Positions 5,693-13,989 are shown, counted from the first letter of the stretch. The stretch is 16,384 bases of DNA from an uncultured Clostridia bacterium (GCA_948663505.1 CAPNAQ010000006.1:9990-26373); one strand, 5' to 3'. Translations and numbers: made by a program. Notes: generated by a model not told the origin, from the sequence alone.

Positions 5693-5814
5693 TTAAATCC
5701 TCTTAGTTGAAAAATAATGTGCTTTTAAAATTTAGTCAAGGTTGTGCAATAGCACATTCATTTTAACCTTGACTTGATTTTATAAAGCACATTATAATTT
5801 TATAGAGGATTTAA
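5693..5814. repeat. 122-bp nested inverted repeat after the nucleotide operon
   Basis: Three pairs of perfect arms nest: 5693-5703 with 5804-5814 (11 bp), 5714-5725 with 5784-5795 (12 bp), and 5734-5743 with 5765-5774 (10 bp). A small TGTGC/GCACA hairpin (5743-5747 with 5752-5756) lies inside. On the minus strand the ATAATGTGC arm is followed by a short T-run, so it can act as the terminator of the operon ending at 5834. Its size and ends also fit a miniature inverted-repeat element. Confidence 0.75.
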
Positions 5815-5833
5815 TTTATATAAATATCTCTCT

Positions 5834-6325
5834 TTAATTATAAAATTGCCAATCTAAAAAGCTACTAATATGCCATGATTCTATTCCTTTTCTTTCTGCC
5901 TCTCTTAAATACTTTATAACATCATCTATGTATATAACATCTTTTAAATCTATATTTGCATTTTTACAATATTCTATAATGCAATCAGCCTTTGAAAAAC
6001 TTTCAAAAACTAATAGTCTTTCTTTAATAATTGGATAATATTTATCCAACCATATATGTTTATCATCTATTTCCTTTTGATTTTGACAATGCCCCATAAT
6101 GATATTTCTATTTGCATTACATTCATTTAATACTTTTTGCATAAGTAATGATGGTTTTCTCTCTAAAAATATACCTTCATCTATTTCCTTTATGGACATT
6201 CCATTATCTGTTCCATCTGGATCTGCTATATGCCCATTAAATCTATAAGCTGCTAAAGTTCCATCAATATCCCAAAATATGTATTTATTTTCTAAATCTT
6301 TCTTTGTAACCATATCTCTATGCAT
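5834..6325 (-). CDS. HAD-superfamily phosphatase-like protein
   Basis: 163 residues. FWDIDGTLAAYR gives HAD motif I (Asp19, Asp21), and VIYIDDVIKYL (Asp134, Asp135) the final acidic motif. NIIMGHCQNQKEIDDKHIW lies between, where motif II is expected, but has no typical Ser/Thr position. The start overlaps the end of the NUDIX gene by 8 bases, and GGGAAAG lies upstream. Last gene of a five-gene block with another HAD enzyme, a 2H phosphoesterase, a NUDIX hydrolase and an exporter. The substrate is unknown; a phosphorylated nucleotide or nucleic acid end is plausible from its neighbours. Confidence 0.78.
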   Translation of the reverse strand: MHRDMVTKKDLENKYIFWDIDGTLAAYRFNGHIADPDGTDNGMSIKEIDEGIFLERKPSLLMQKVLNECNANRNIIMGHCQNQKEIDDKHIWLDKYYPIIKERLLVFESFSKADCIIEYCKNANIDLKDVIYIDDVIKYLREAERKGIESWHISSFLDWQFYN

Positions 6326-6770
6326 AAAACTTTCCCTGTTTCCTTTCTTCTATAAATCTTTCCATAATATATCTTTGCCATTTCCTAAACATCTTACTTA
6401 CATATTCTTCTGGTTTTACCCATAATACAGTATGATCCTTTTCAATTGGTTCTGTTATCTTTTCATCAAATTCTGCTACATAAACATAAGCCTCTATATC
6501 TAAAAATCCTTTATCTTCTGCATATATATAAGAGCCTACTTCATTAAATTTATTTACATTTTTAATTGTGTATCCTGATTCTTCAATTAACTCTCTTTTT
6601 AAAGCATCTAATTCTGTTTCTCCTTTTTCTATACCTCCACCTAAGTAAAAATAGTCTTCTCCATCAGTTACAATTCCTACTTTATCATCATTTTTGTTTA
6701 TAATAATTGCATATGCTCCTGGTCTTTTTCTGTATTCTATATTTTCTTCTTTGTTTCCTACATATTTCAT
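6318..6770 (-). CDS. NUDIX hydrolase
   Basis: 150 residues with a complete Nudix box: Gly45, Glu51, then Arg59-Glu60, Glu63-Glu64 and Gly66 in GGIEKGETELDALKRELIEE. These residues bind Mg2+ and cleave a nucleoside diphosphate linked to another group. N-terminal RKRPGAYAIIIN and the later VLWVKPEEY are ordinary for the fold. GGAG lies about 11 bases before the ATG at 6770. It starts 7 bases after the 2H phosphoesterase stop and overlaps the next HAD gene, so the block is co-translated. The specific substrate cannot be read from the sequence. Confidence 0.9.
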   Translation of the reverse strand: MKYVGNKEENIEYRKRPGAYAIIINKNDDKVGIVTDGEDYFYLGGGIEKGETELDALKRELIEESGYTIKNVNKFNEVGSYIYAEDKGFLDIEAYVYVAEFDEKITEPIEKDHTVLWVKPEEYVSKMFRKWQRYIMERFIEERKQGKFYA

Positions 6771-6777
6771 CCTTTAT

Positions 6778-7335
6778 CTATCTCCTATTTCCTTTATTAT
6801 TTAGATTAATTTTCTTTATCATCTCTCCTGGATAATCATATAATGCTAAAGTATTAAATTCTAAAAAGAATGGATTAAAGTTTTCTTTTAGTATCTTTTG
6901 TAAATTCAAAATTTTATTACAGTCTTTATCAATATGTAAAGTCATATGAAAAATAAAATTATCTGGATTATATTTTTCTTTTGGAAATTCTTTATAAAAT
7001 ATTCTTTGTAATTCTTTAATTTGTTGTTCTTCTTCTATTGATAAGTATAAACAATAACTATCATATTTTACATTCATAATTTTTATATCATTTACTTTTA
7101 GTTGTATCTTATCAATATTTATGCTTTCTGCTATTTTCAATACCTTATCTTGATTTTCTTTGTTAGTTGCAAAAATTGTAAAATGATATGGTAAATTATC
7201 TATTTCATATCTTTTTTCATCATTAATTCCATATGGTACTTTACAAGTATTTTTGTTTATATTACTCATTAATTGTTCAATTTTTCTAATGTCGTTCTTT
7301 TCTATAAAACTTATTAAAGTTATTCTCTTACTCAT
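6778..7335 (-). CDS. 2H phosphoesterase (2'-5' RNA ligase-like)
   Basis: 185 residues with the two H-x-T motifs that define the family: YHFTIF (His51, Thr53) and FHMTLHI (His130, Thr132). They are separated by about 80 residues with the usual ligT-like strands around them. Members open cyclic phosphates or cleave 2'-5' linkages in RNA or small nucleotides. The start overlaps the MFS gene end by 8 bases. Position between an exporter and a NUDIX hydrolase suggests work on the same nucleotide-like compound. Confidence 0.85.
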   Translation of the reverse strand: MSKRITLISFIEKNDIRKIEQLMSNINKNTCKVPYGINDEKRYEIDNLPYHFTIFATNKENQDKVLKIAESINIDKIQLKVNDIKIMNVKYDSYCLYLSIEEEQQIKELQRIFYKEFPKEKYNPDNFIFHMTLHIDKDCNKILNLQKILKENFNPFFLEFNTLALYDYPGEMIKKINLNNKGNRR

Positions 7336-8512
7336 TCTGTATTTTTTCCACCCTTCGTAAATGAATTAAATAATATGCTAGTCCTATTTGGAAAATCATA
7401 AGTATTGCTGACAATCCAAACATATATTTAAGACCTATTTCATACATTATTCCACAAAAGTACACTCCTATTGCTTCTCCTAAAAATCTTATTATGTATC
7501 TTATATTTGCAAATGATAATTGATAATCGTTTTCTACACGATTTATATATACTCCATCACATATATTTTCATATGCAGTTGAAATAAGTAGCGACCATGT
7601 TATTGCTATTAAAGTTATCATTAAATTATTTGATATAAACGCAATTACATATCCCATAAATCTTATGCCAAATTTTATCGTTATCGTCAGATAATCATTT
7701 TTAGGTGTCAAATATTTAAGTGCTAATATACCAATTCCATCTGCAATTAAACCTATAATTAGTAAATAATTAGTTGCAACACTATCAGAAAATGCAAAGT
7801 AATTTGTTATTGTTAGCATTTTTAGTCCTAATGCTGTTGACATTGCTATTGTTCCTATGAACATATCTAATAAGTATAATGACATTATTTTGCTTTTTAA
7901 TATGTCCTTAATCATTGAGTTTTTATTGACTGTCTTTTCTTCTATCTTATTAATTTTTATATTCAACATAGTAAATATTGAAATCAATAAAAATACATTT
8001 GATATTATTAAGCAAATATTATAATCTACTAATATTCCTGCAATACTTTTGCCTATAAATATTCCACCAAATAAAATTCCTATATCTCGAAATAAATATT
8101 CTGTTAGTTTTCTCTTACTATATATAGTATTATTCTTTACTATTGTAGTTATTAATGGATATATACTCGTTATAATTATGTATTCCATTATTATATCTAT
8201 TATTATAGTTAATCTTATTAGTTCTGTTTTATTTGTTCCATTCAAAAAATATAATAATAACATATTGATAAATTTTATAATCAAAATAAATGTTAATGTT
8301 TTTTTTAATTTATTCGATGTTACATATCTACCAATTAAAGCTATTCCAATAACACTTATAAGAGTTCCTATGCTTATAATATTGCTTATCTGTGTTACAG
8401 AAAAATTATTATCTTGTAACCAGAGTTGTCTAAAGTTTCCCCATAGTCCAATCGATATACTAAAAAATGCTAGCATTATTAATATTTTATTTTCATCTTT
8501 TATCTTCTTCAT
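7328..8512 (-). CDS. Major facilitator superfamily transporter
   Basis: 394 residues with about 12 hydrophobic segments and a central charged loop near residues 185-205 (NKIEEKTVNKNS), the usual 6+6 MFS layout. No substrate-defining motif is visible. The ATG overlaps the stop of the preceding HAD gene (ATGA) and its end overlaps the 2H gene, so it belongs to the five-gene block. By context it could export or import a nucleoside- or nucleotide-derived molecule; this is inference. Confidence 0.85.
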   Translation of the reverse strand: MKKIKDENKILIMLAFFSISIGLWGNFRQLWLQDNNFSVTQISNIISIGTLISVIGIALIGRYVTSNKLKKTLTFILIIKFINMLLLYFLNGTNKTELIRLTIIIDIIMEYIIITSIYPLITTIVKNNTIYSKRKLTEYLFRDIGILFGGIFIGKSIAGILVDYNICLIISNVFLLISIFTMLNIKINKIEEKTVNKNSMIKDILKSKIMSLYLLDMFIGTIAMSTALGLKMLTITNYFAFSDSVATNYLLIIGLIADGIGILALKYLTPKNDYLTITIKFGIRFMGYVIAFISNNLMITLIAITWSLLISTAYENICDGVYINRVENDYQLSFANIRYIIRFLGEAIGVYFCGIMYEIGLKYMFGLSAILMIFQIGLAYYLIHLRRVEKIQNE

Positions 8513-9105
8513 TTTGTTTCGTTTAATTCTCCTATATATTCATATATTTTAGTCCAGTTATTTAAATCTACTATATATTTATTATTACAAGTTTCATGAC
8601 TAATTCTTATTACTCTAATACCTTCTTTTGAAACATCTAAACAATTATTTAATTGGTCATCTATAAATAAGTCTATATTCTCATTTTTACATACTGTTCC
8701 TTTTTCTCTGGCATTTACTATTAATTTATCATATTCTATACTATTTTTATCTAACCAGTTTTTACTTAAAAGGTATGGATTATCATGAAATTCACTATCT
8801 CTTGCTGTTATTATAAATATCTTGTTTCCATCTTTTCTTAATCTGTTAATTGTTTCTACTGCATTTTCTCTAGGTTTTGCCTTATTTGTAATTTCCTCTT
8901 GAATATTCTTTAAAAAATATTTTAACTCCTCATAAGAAAATTGAAATTTCTTCTTGTATGTATCTCCATTGTTTTTTATATCTTCAAAAGGATTCTCTGC
9001 ATTCTCAATATTCTTACCTAGTTTTATTGCATACTCATAAGCTGCATTATTTAGTTCTTCTTGAACTTCTGTTATTGTGTTATCTATATCAATTCCTATA
9101 TTCAC
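8509..9105 (-). CDS. 5'(3')-deoxyribonucleotidase-like HAD phosphatase
   Basis: 198 residues. IGIDIDNTITE at residues 3-13 is HAD motif I (Asp6, Asp8), FIITARDSEFHDN carries motif II, and LFIDDQLNNC the last acidic motif. The order resembles NT5C-type 5' nucleotidases (YqfW/YorS kind). The GTG at 9105 is chosen because GAGGAG lies 7 bases upstream; longer frames starting near 9120 lack a good site. It follows the broken nuclease gene by about 30 bases and overlaps the MFS start. It would dephosphorylate (deoxy)nucleoside monophosphates. Confidence 0.82.
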   Translation of the reverse strand: MNIGIDIDNTITEVQEELNNAAYEYAIKLGKNIENAENPFEDIKNNGDTYKKKFQFSYEELKYFLKNIQEEITNKAKPRENAVETINRLRKDGNKIFIITARDSEFHDNPYLLSKNWLDKNSIEYDKLIVNAREKGTVCKNENIDLFIDDQLNNCLDVSKEGIRVIRISHETCNNKYIVDLNNWTKIYEYIGELNETK

Positions 9106-9135
9106 TTTTTTACTCCTCATATACTGCAATATTTT

Positions 9136-10164
9136 TTACTTTTTGTTTTCTTCATCATCTTTTTTTACGTAATTCTCTAAATTTAATTCTTTTTTAAATT
9201 CTTCTTCAGTTGGTAAATATAACTTATACTTTGAAGCAAAAATTTGATTATTATCTTCTGGTAAAGTATATTTTACAACTTGGTCGCTCTTATCTGCACA
9301 AAGTACAATTCCTATTGGTGGATTATCTCCTTCATTCATCATTTCTCTAGTATAGTAATTAACATACATTTGCATTTGTCCTAAATCTTGATGTGTCAAA
9401 TCACCTAATTTCAAATCTATTATTACAAAGCATTTTAATATATAATTGTAAAAGACTAAATCTATGAAGAAATGTCTGCCATCAAATGTTATTTTTTGTT
9501 GCCTTGCTACAAACGAAAATCCTCTTCCAAGTTCTAATAAAAACTTTTGCAAATGGTCTATTATTGCTTGTTCTAAGTCTTTTTCATAGAAATTTGCATT
9601 ACCTTCCAATCCTAAAAATTCTAACACATAAGGATCTCTTATAATATTTTTAGGTTCTACTTTTTCTGGTAATCCTATTTCATTTTCTACTGGATCTTTG
9701 TCATGACTTGCTAATAATCTTTCGTAATAGAATGTTCCTATTTGCCTTTCTAATTGTCGAACACTCTATCCAGATTTTACACTTTCCTCTAAGTAAAATT
9801 TTCTTGCTTTTTCATCTTCAATTCTCATTAATAATCTATAATGTGACCAACTCAATTCGTCACACAGTGTGTGGCGAATTGGAAAAGCACGATAAAATTG
9901 TCTCATATATTTTAAATTTGTAACTGTAAAGCCTTTTCCAAATTCTTTCGTTAATTGTTCCGATAAATATTGTAATAACTTCTTACCATATTCTGCTCTG
10001 TCATTTTCTCCACATGCTTTATGAATTTCTTGTCCTATCTCCCAATAGGCTTGTACCATTGCTGAATTTACTACTGTATATACTTTTGATTGTGCTGTCA
10101 GTACACTATTTCTAATTATTTTATATGATTCTTCTGGTTGTATTGTTATTTGGTTATCCTCCAT
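9136..10164 (-). pseudogene. PDDEXK nuclease family protein (DUF1016/YhcG), interrupted by one amber codon
   Basis: Read through a single TAG at 9766-9768, the frame gives 342 residues, normal for the family. The N-terminal DUF1016 domain includes AYWEIGQEI, YLSEQLTKEFGKGF, and ELSWSHYRLLMRI; after KFYLEESVKSG the amber replaces a residue that is Trp in relatives (SGWSVRQLERQ). The C-terminal nuclease domain has YVLEFLGLE, FFIDLVFYN and CFVIIDLK (the D-x-K pair). The ATG at 10164 has AGGAGG 9 bases upstream. It lies between the HEPN-like genes and the nucleotide block. Relatives are linked to DNA cleavage and phage defence. One base change or amber suppression would give the full enzyme. Confidence 0.85.
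9853..9881. repeat. 29-bp near-perfect inverted repeat inside the nuclease gene
   Basis: CAATTCG-T-CACACA and TGTGTG-G-CGAATTG mirror each other around 9867, with one T-G position breaking the match. It encodes IRHTLCDELS of the DUF1016 domain. It has more GC than its surroundings and could be a palindromic insertion that stayed in frame. Confidence 0.7.
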
Positions 10165-10186
10165 CAAATTACTCCTCCTTTTAAAT

Positions 10187-11368
10187 TTAAAATGGCGTCG
10201 GATTATTTATATTTAAATCTAGTAGTTTTTGTATTTCTGTTGATAGCAAATTAAATTTATTTACAATTTTGTTTTTTAATTCATCATATCTTATACCATT
10301 AAAACAACTTTCGACTAATCCAAATAATGGTACATTAACATCTAAATATTCATCTTTAATTAAAAATTTACTATTTTTATCTATCAAATCATAATGCATC
10401 ATACAATTTCTAAATTCTGTATTTAATAATTCTTTATCATTAATATTAACTATAGAATAAAAAGTTTGCATTTTATTATTTAACATTCCATTCATAGTTA
10501 TATGATTTCTTATATCATCCAACCTTTGTAAAGCATAATAGTATGTAATATAATATATCCTTAGCCACCAACCTTTATCTGTTTTTTCATATTTACTTAA
10601 TAACTTTAAAACAAAATTTATTGTAGATAATATATGTATCAAGTATAAAGTTAAAGCTTTTCCTTCATCATCTTTATAAAATATTTTTAAATGTATATTA
10701 GTATTTAAATCTTTATAAAATAAATTACTATCTATTGCATTAACTTCCATATTTACATTAATATCCTTAAAGAAATTGTTAATTCTTGCAATAATTTTTC
10801 CACAAAATTCTCCATACTCAAAATATTCTTCTGGCTTAAACTCATAATTCAATTCTTCAGTATTATCCAATTTTTCTACATCTATAATTTTCTTCTTTAA
10901 CAATTTATCATCTTGAAAAATATAATATCCATACTGTGAGTTTCCTACTATATTACCATATTTATCTACGAATATTCCTAAATTGTAATGAATATTCCAA
11001 TCATACATAAACTTAAATCTTAACTGATGCTTAAATATGTAATCTTGCAAATAATCGCAATTTAATATCATCTTTTTAGCCTTAGAATACTTGTTTTCAA
11101 ATAATTTAGTTTTTAATCTTATATCTTGCAATGAGAAAGTTTTATTATCAGGCATTTCAAAATTTATATCGTATTTCTTAAAAAATTTCGTTGCTTCCCA
11201 ACAAAACAACGATATGAATGGAATTATTTCTACACTTTCTATTGGTTTATTTTTCAATTCATTTAATAATCTAATTATCATTTCTGAATCATATCCTATT
11301 TGTAAAAAAGCAAAATCACTTTGTCTCATATTATTTAAATCTATAGTAATATTATTAGTTACAATCAT
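10187..11368 (-). CDS. Unrecognised protein with a HEPN-like R-x4-H motif
   Basis: 393 residues, Asn/Lys/Ile-rich, mostly helical after residue 240. I do not recognise the family. FRNCMMHYDL (Arg320, His325) near the C-terminus has the R-N-x3-H pattern of HEPN ribonuclease domains, in a helical setting (YALQRLDDIRNHI precedes it). The start overlaps the stop of the preceding gene (ATGA), so the two are translationally coupled. The downstream neighbour is the DUF1016 nuclease, 22 bases away. A role in RNA cleavage or defence is a guess from motif and context. Confidence 0.7.
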   Translation of the reverse strand: MIVTNNITIDLNNMRQSDFAFLQIGYDSEMIIRLLNELKNKPIESVEIIPFISLFCWEATKFFKKYDINFEMPDNKTFSLQDIRLKTKLFENKYSKAKKMILNCDYLQDYIFKHQLRFKFMYDWNIHYNLGIFVDKYGNIVGNSQYGYYIFQDDKLLKKKIIDVEKLDNTEELNYEFKPEEYFEYGEFCGKIIARINNFFKDINVNMEVNAIDSNLFYKDLNTNIHLKIFYKDDEGKALTLYLIHILSTINFVLKLLSKYEKTDKGWWLRIYYITYYYALQRLDDIRNHITMNGMLNNKMQTFYSIVNINDKELLNTEFRNCMMHYDLIDKNSKFLIKDEYLDVNVPLFGLVESCFNGIRYDELKNKIVNKFNLLSTEIQKLLDLNINNPTPF

Positions 11369-12435
11369 TCTTTCCCTCTCAATTCATATATCATTTTTGC
11401 AAATTTATAATCTCTCTCATACATATGATCAAATTTTATATTAATGTATTCATCAAAAACTTTAATAACATTTTTTAAGTATATATCTTGATAATTAGAA
11501 ACAAATTGATATTCTCCTTCTGTAATATTAGCTATCCAATTATAATGTATATTGTCTCTTATTTTCCTATTCAAAGTATAAAATTTTTTATCAATTTCAA
11601 TATTATTTAATTCAAATATCTTATCCAAAATCGATAAATGCTTTTTATTATCATTCCAAAATAATTCTATAACAATAGCTTTTATTTTTATAAAGAAATG
11701 ATTTGAGTTAATTTCCATGTTACCTATATTAAAAGCAATACTTTCTTCCATTAGTTTGCTCAAAAGTATAATAGTTTTTACAAGACCATATCTTTGAAGA
11801 ATATATACTTTTTCATTATTATTTATATTTGCACCTCTAAATAATTTACTACTTGCATATGGCTTTTTTTCAAGTTTGAATTCATCTATATTATTTAAAT
11901 ATTTATCAATTAAATCTACTAAAGTTTCTTCTATTTCTTCAAATAAGCCTGGTAAAAATATTTCAATCCATCTAAATGGAGTAGCAACTATTCCATCTAA
12001 TAATTCAAAATATTCTTCTTTATTTGAATTCCAATTTCTAAAATTTGTATCTACTAAATTATTGTTATTTACAAACAAATTTAAATCAAAAACATAATTT
12101 TCAAAATTCACTCCCATTTCATCTAGAAGTTTTTTCGTATCTTTAGATTCCATATTATGTACATATTTTAGGTTATGCATTCTGTAATCATTTATCTGTG
12201 TTGTTGTTATGTTTCTTTTTCCACTAAGTCCTCCATAATTTGATTTCAATGTCTCACATGTAAATATTGATGAAAAATATATAAGGAATGAAGATAGAAC
12301 TTCTTTTTTTGCAGTATTACTAACTTTTCTTTTTAATTCAAGAATAAAACCTAACCAAAAAGCATCATTAATAATTTCATTAACTTGCTGTATTTCACTA
12401 TTGACATTTTTATCCTTTAATATTTCAGTTGCCAT
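11365..12435 (-). CDS. Unrecognised protein, second HEPN-like candidate of an overlapping pair
   Basis: About 356 residues, no family recognised. Near the C-terminus NRKIRDNIHYNWI has arginines at 290 and 293 and His297, a HEPN-like R-x-D/N-x-x-H helix. The start at 12435 (MATEILKD) is preferred since GGGGAAG is just before it and a possible -10 (TATGAT or TAAAAT) lies upstream. The in-frame ATG at 12462 has no ribosome binding site and would overlap that promoter. It is the first gene of the long operon and follows a terminator. Its end overlaps the next gene by 4 bases, suggesting equal amounts and possibly a complex. Confidence 0.68.
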   Translation of the reverse strand: MATEILKDKNVNSEIQQVNEIINDAFWLGFILELKRKVSNTAKKEVLSSFLIYFSSIFTCETLKSNYGGLSGKRNITTTQINDYRMHNLKYVHNMESKDTKKLLDEMGVNFENYVFDLNLFVNNNNLVDTNFRNWNSNKEEYFELLDGIVATPFRWIEIFLPGLFEEIEETLVDLIDKYLNNIDEFKLEKKPYASSKLFRGANINNNEKVYILQRYGLVKTIILLSKLMEESIAFNIGNMEINSNHFFIKIKAIVIELFWNDNKKHLSILDKIFELNNIEIDKKFYTLNRKIRDNIHYNWIANITEGEYQFVSNYQDIYLKNVIKVFDEYINIKFDHMYERDYKFAKMIYELRGKE

Positions 12436-12480
12436 TCTTCCCCATAGTTTTATTTTACACATATAGTATCATAAAAACTC

Positions 12481-12511
12481 AAAAAAAGAAAGTGCTTTTC
12501 CAAACACTTCC
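12481..12511 (-). terminator. Intrinsic terminator before the long cargo operon
   Basis: GGAAGTGTTT pairs with AAGCACTTTC through ten pairs (two G-U) around a GGAA tetraloop (12488-12511), followed by seven T on the minus strand (12481-12487). Confidence 0.85.
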
Positions 12512-12553
12512 AATTAAGTTTTATCTCCAAACATTCTATTTTTAATTATAAAA

Positions 12554-12751
12554 TTATACTACTCCGCACACCATATCAACTTCTATCGTTACTTTAATTT
12601 TATTATTTTCAACTCTTTTAACCTTATTTTTACCTTTTCTCTCAAAACTAATAAAATCCTCAAATACACTAAATTCAACTATCTTGTCTAATTCTTTAGA
12701 TATAGCACCGAGCAACACTCCACGTGTATGGTGTACAAAAAATTTTCTCAA
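12554..12751 (-). CDS. Short hypothetical open frame, possibly a gene fragment
   Basis: 65 codons from a TTG at 12751, two bases after the preceding stop, reading FVHHTRGVLLGAISKELD, then IVEFSVFEDFISFE and KVTIEVDMVCGVV. There is no ribosome binding site to speak of. The neighbour upstream is a broken gene, so this may also be a remnant. A terminator follows about 40 bases after the stop. I recognise nothing in it. Confidence 0.4.
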   Translation of the reverse strand: MRKFFVHHTRGVLLGAISKELDKIVEFSVFEDFISFERKGKNKVKRVENNKIKVTIEVDMVCGVV

Positions 12752-12753
12752 TT

Positions 12754-13447
12754 TTATTTAATTTCAGAATTTCCATATACTCCACATAAATAATCCATTG
12801 CTAACATAAAGTTTTTTCTTACTTCAATATTCTTTTTATCTTTTAATTCCTTTATGTATTTATTAAAATATTCTTTTAGTTTATTATTCATAATAATTAT
12901 ATCTACACTAATATCCACATTTTCTAAAATAGTAAATAATCTTGAACAATCGCATGTTAATCTACTTGTATTCTCTGTTGAACCAAAATGTACTATACTA
13001 GATCTAATATCTTCATAAAATTTTTTTGAAATATACTTTTTATCTACATTATCCTCAAATATCAAAAATTTCTCTAGAAATTTTCTAAATCTTACCTTAT
13101 TCTCTTGATAATATCTAAGTTTTTGAAAACTTTTTGCTTTTTATCTATAACAATGTCCATAAGATATCTTCCTGTTTTTGTTTTATTAGGTCCATATCTA
13201 AATTTAACAAAAGTATCTATAACTAAACATTCTAAAACCATAATTGAAAAACCATATTAGTTCTCTCTTCTAACAATTTATCAATAGCATCAAAATATCT
13301 TCCATTTATTGTACTGATAAAAATATTCATAGCACTTTTCCATATATCTTCATCACTATCTATTCGTAATTTCAATCTTAAATAATCTTCTAATTTATAA
13401 TCTTTCGATATATATATTTCTCCTTTAATAATTTCATTCTCTCCCAT
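12754..13447 (-). pseudogene. HEPN-like conserved hypothetical gene broken into three frames
   Basis: Frame 1 (13232-13447) starts MGENEIIKGEIYISKD and reaches NGRYFDAIDKLLEERTN. Frame 2 continues YGFSIMVLECLVIDTFVKFR. Frame 3, open from 13140, gives YYQENKVRFRKFLEKFL, then KKFYEDIRSSIVHFG and KNFMLAMDYLCGVYG, ending at 12754. In order these match a family I recall in intact form (R-F-x-x-I-x-x-L, then GFSIMAIDCLLIETL, then FY-R-GILH), about 230 residues with an R-x4-H HEPN-like helix. Two frameshifts, near 13245-13250 and 13095-13140, therefore separate the pieces. The start overlaps the 163-aa gene stop (TAATG). Either decayed or affected by sequencing indels. Confidence 0.7.
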
Positions 13448-13938
13448 TAATTCTTTATTACTATTTCTATATTATTATAATCATAATGAATTTCGCTTAA
13501 AATCTGTATTAAAAAGTTCATTAAAGTCTCTGTATCATAATGCGTTTCTATATATAATTTTTCATTTAACTTTAATGGACTACGCATAGTCACATTGCTA
13601 GAAGACACTCTTGTTCTCTTTCTGCCTAATATCTTATCTCTTAAAGCCATTAATCTATCTTCCATCTCTCTCTCTTTTAATACTTGTTTTAATATTTTTT
13701 CAACAACTATCTTCCATGTAGAAGCTGTTATACGTTCATTTGCTATTTTAACTGCAATTGGTTTCTTTCCCTTAAATCCTGTTGTATTTGTTATTGGATA
13801 TACACTTTCATATTCTTTTTCATATTCATTACTTCCTGATTGTAAATCTTCTACTTTTCTTACAAGTTCATCGAATGTTGCATTAATCATAACAATAAGT
13901 TGATTTTGTTTTTCTCTAATATCATTTATTATATTCAT
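13447..13938 (-). CDS. 163-residue protein of unknown function, first gene of the element's right-end operon
   Basis: The N-terminal third is a helix (NIINDIREKQNQLIVMINA, then LVRKVEDLQSG). The rest has YPITNTTGFKGKKPIAVK, then WKIVVEKILKQVLKE, and MRSPLKLNEKLYIETHYDTE near the end. I remember this second part as a widespread small domain (KP-AV-I-x-W, then P-x-I-x-YVETNLS) in uncharacterised bacterial proteins, but I have no name or function for it. The ATG at 13938 follows AAGGAGG by 6 bases; a longer frame crosses the promoter and is rejected. It overlaps the HEPN-like broken gene through TAATG, suggesting that the two worked together. Confidence 0.7.
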   Translation of the reverse strand: MNIINDIREKQNQLIVMINATFDELVRKVEDLQSGSNEYEKEYESVYPITNTTGFKGKKPIAVKIANERITASTWKIVVEKILKQVLKEREMEDRLMALRDKILGRKRTRVSSSNVTMRSPLKLNEKLYIETHYDTETLMNFLIQILSEIHYDYNNIEIVIKN

Positions 13939-13960
13939 ACTATTCCTCCTTACTGCATAT

Positions 13961-13989
13961 ATATTAGCACGTGCTAATGTATATGTCAA
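13961..13989 (-). promoter_or_regulatory. Strong promoter of the right-end operon
   Basis: TTGACA (13984-13989), 17-base spacer, TAATAT (13961-13966) on the minus strand, 23 bases before the ATG. A palindrome fills the spacer and -10. Confidence 0.8.
13963..13978. promoter_or_regulatory. 16-bp perfect palindromic operator ATTAGCACGTGCTAAT
   Basis: The palindrome covers the -10 and most of the spacer of the promoter at 13961-13989, a position where a dimeric repressor would block RNA polymerase. No matching repressor gene is obvious in the window. Confidence 0.7.

Noticed and set aside
13092..13241. A 49-aa gene starting MVLECLVIDTF
   Set aside because: No ribosome binding site; it is the middle piece of the frameshifted HEPN-like gene.
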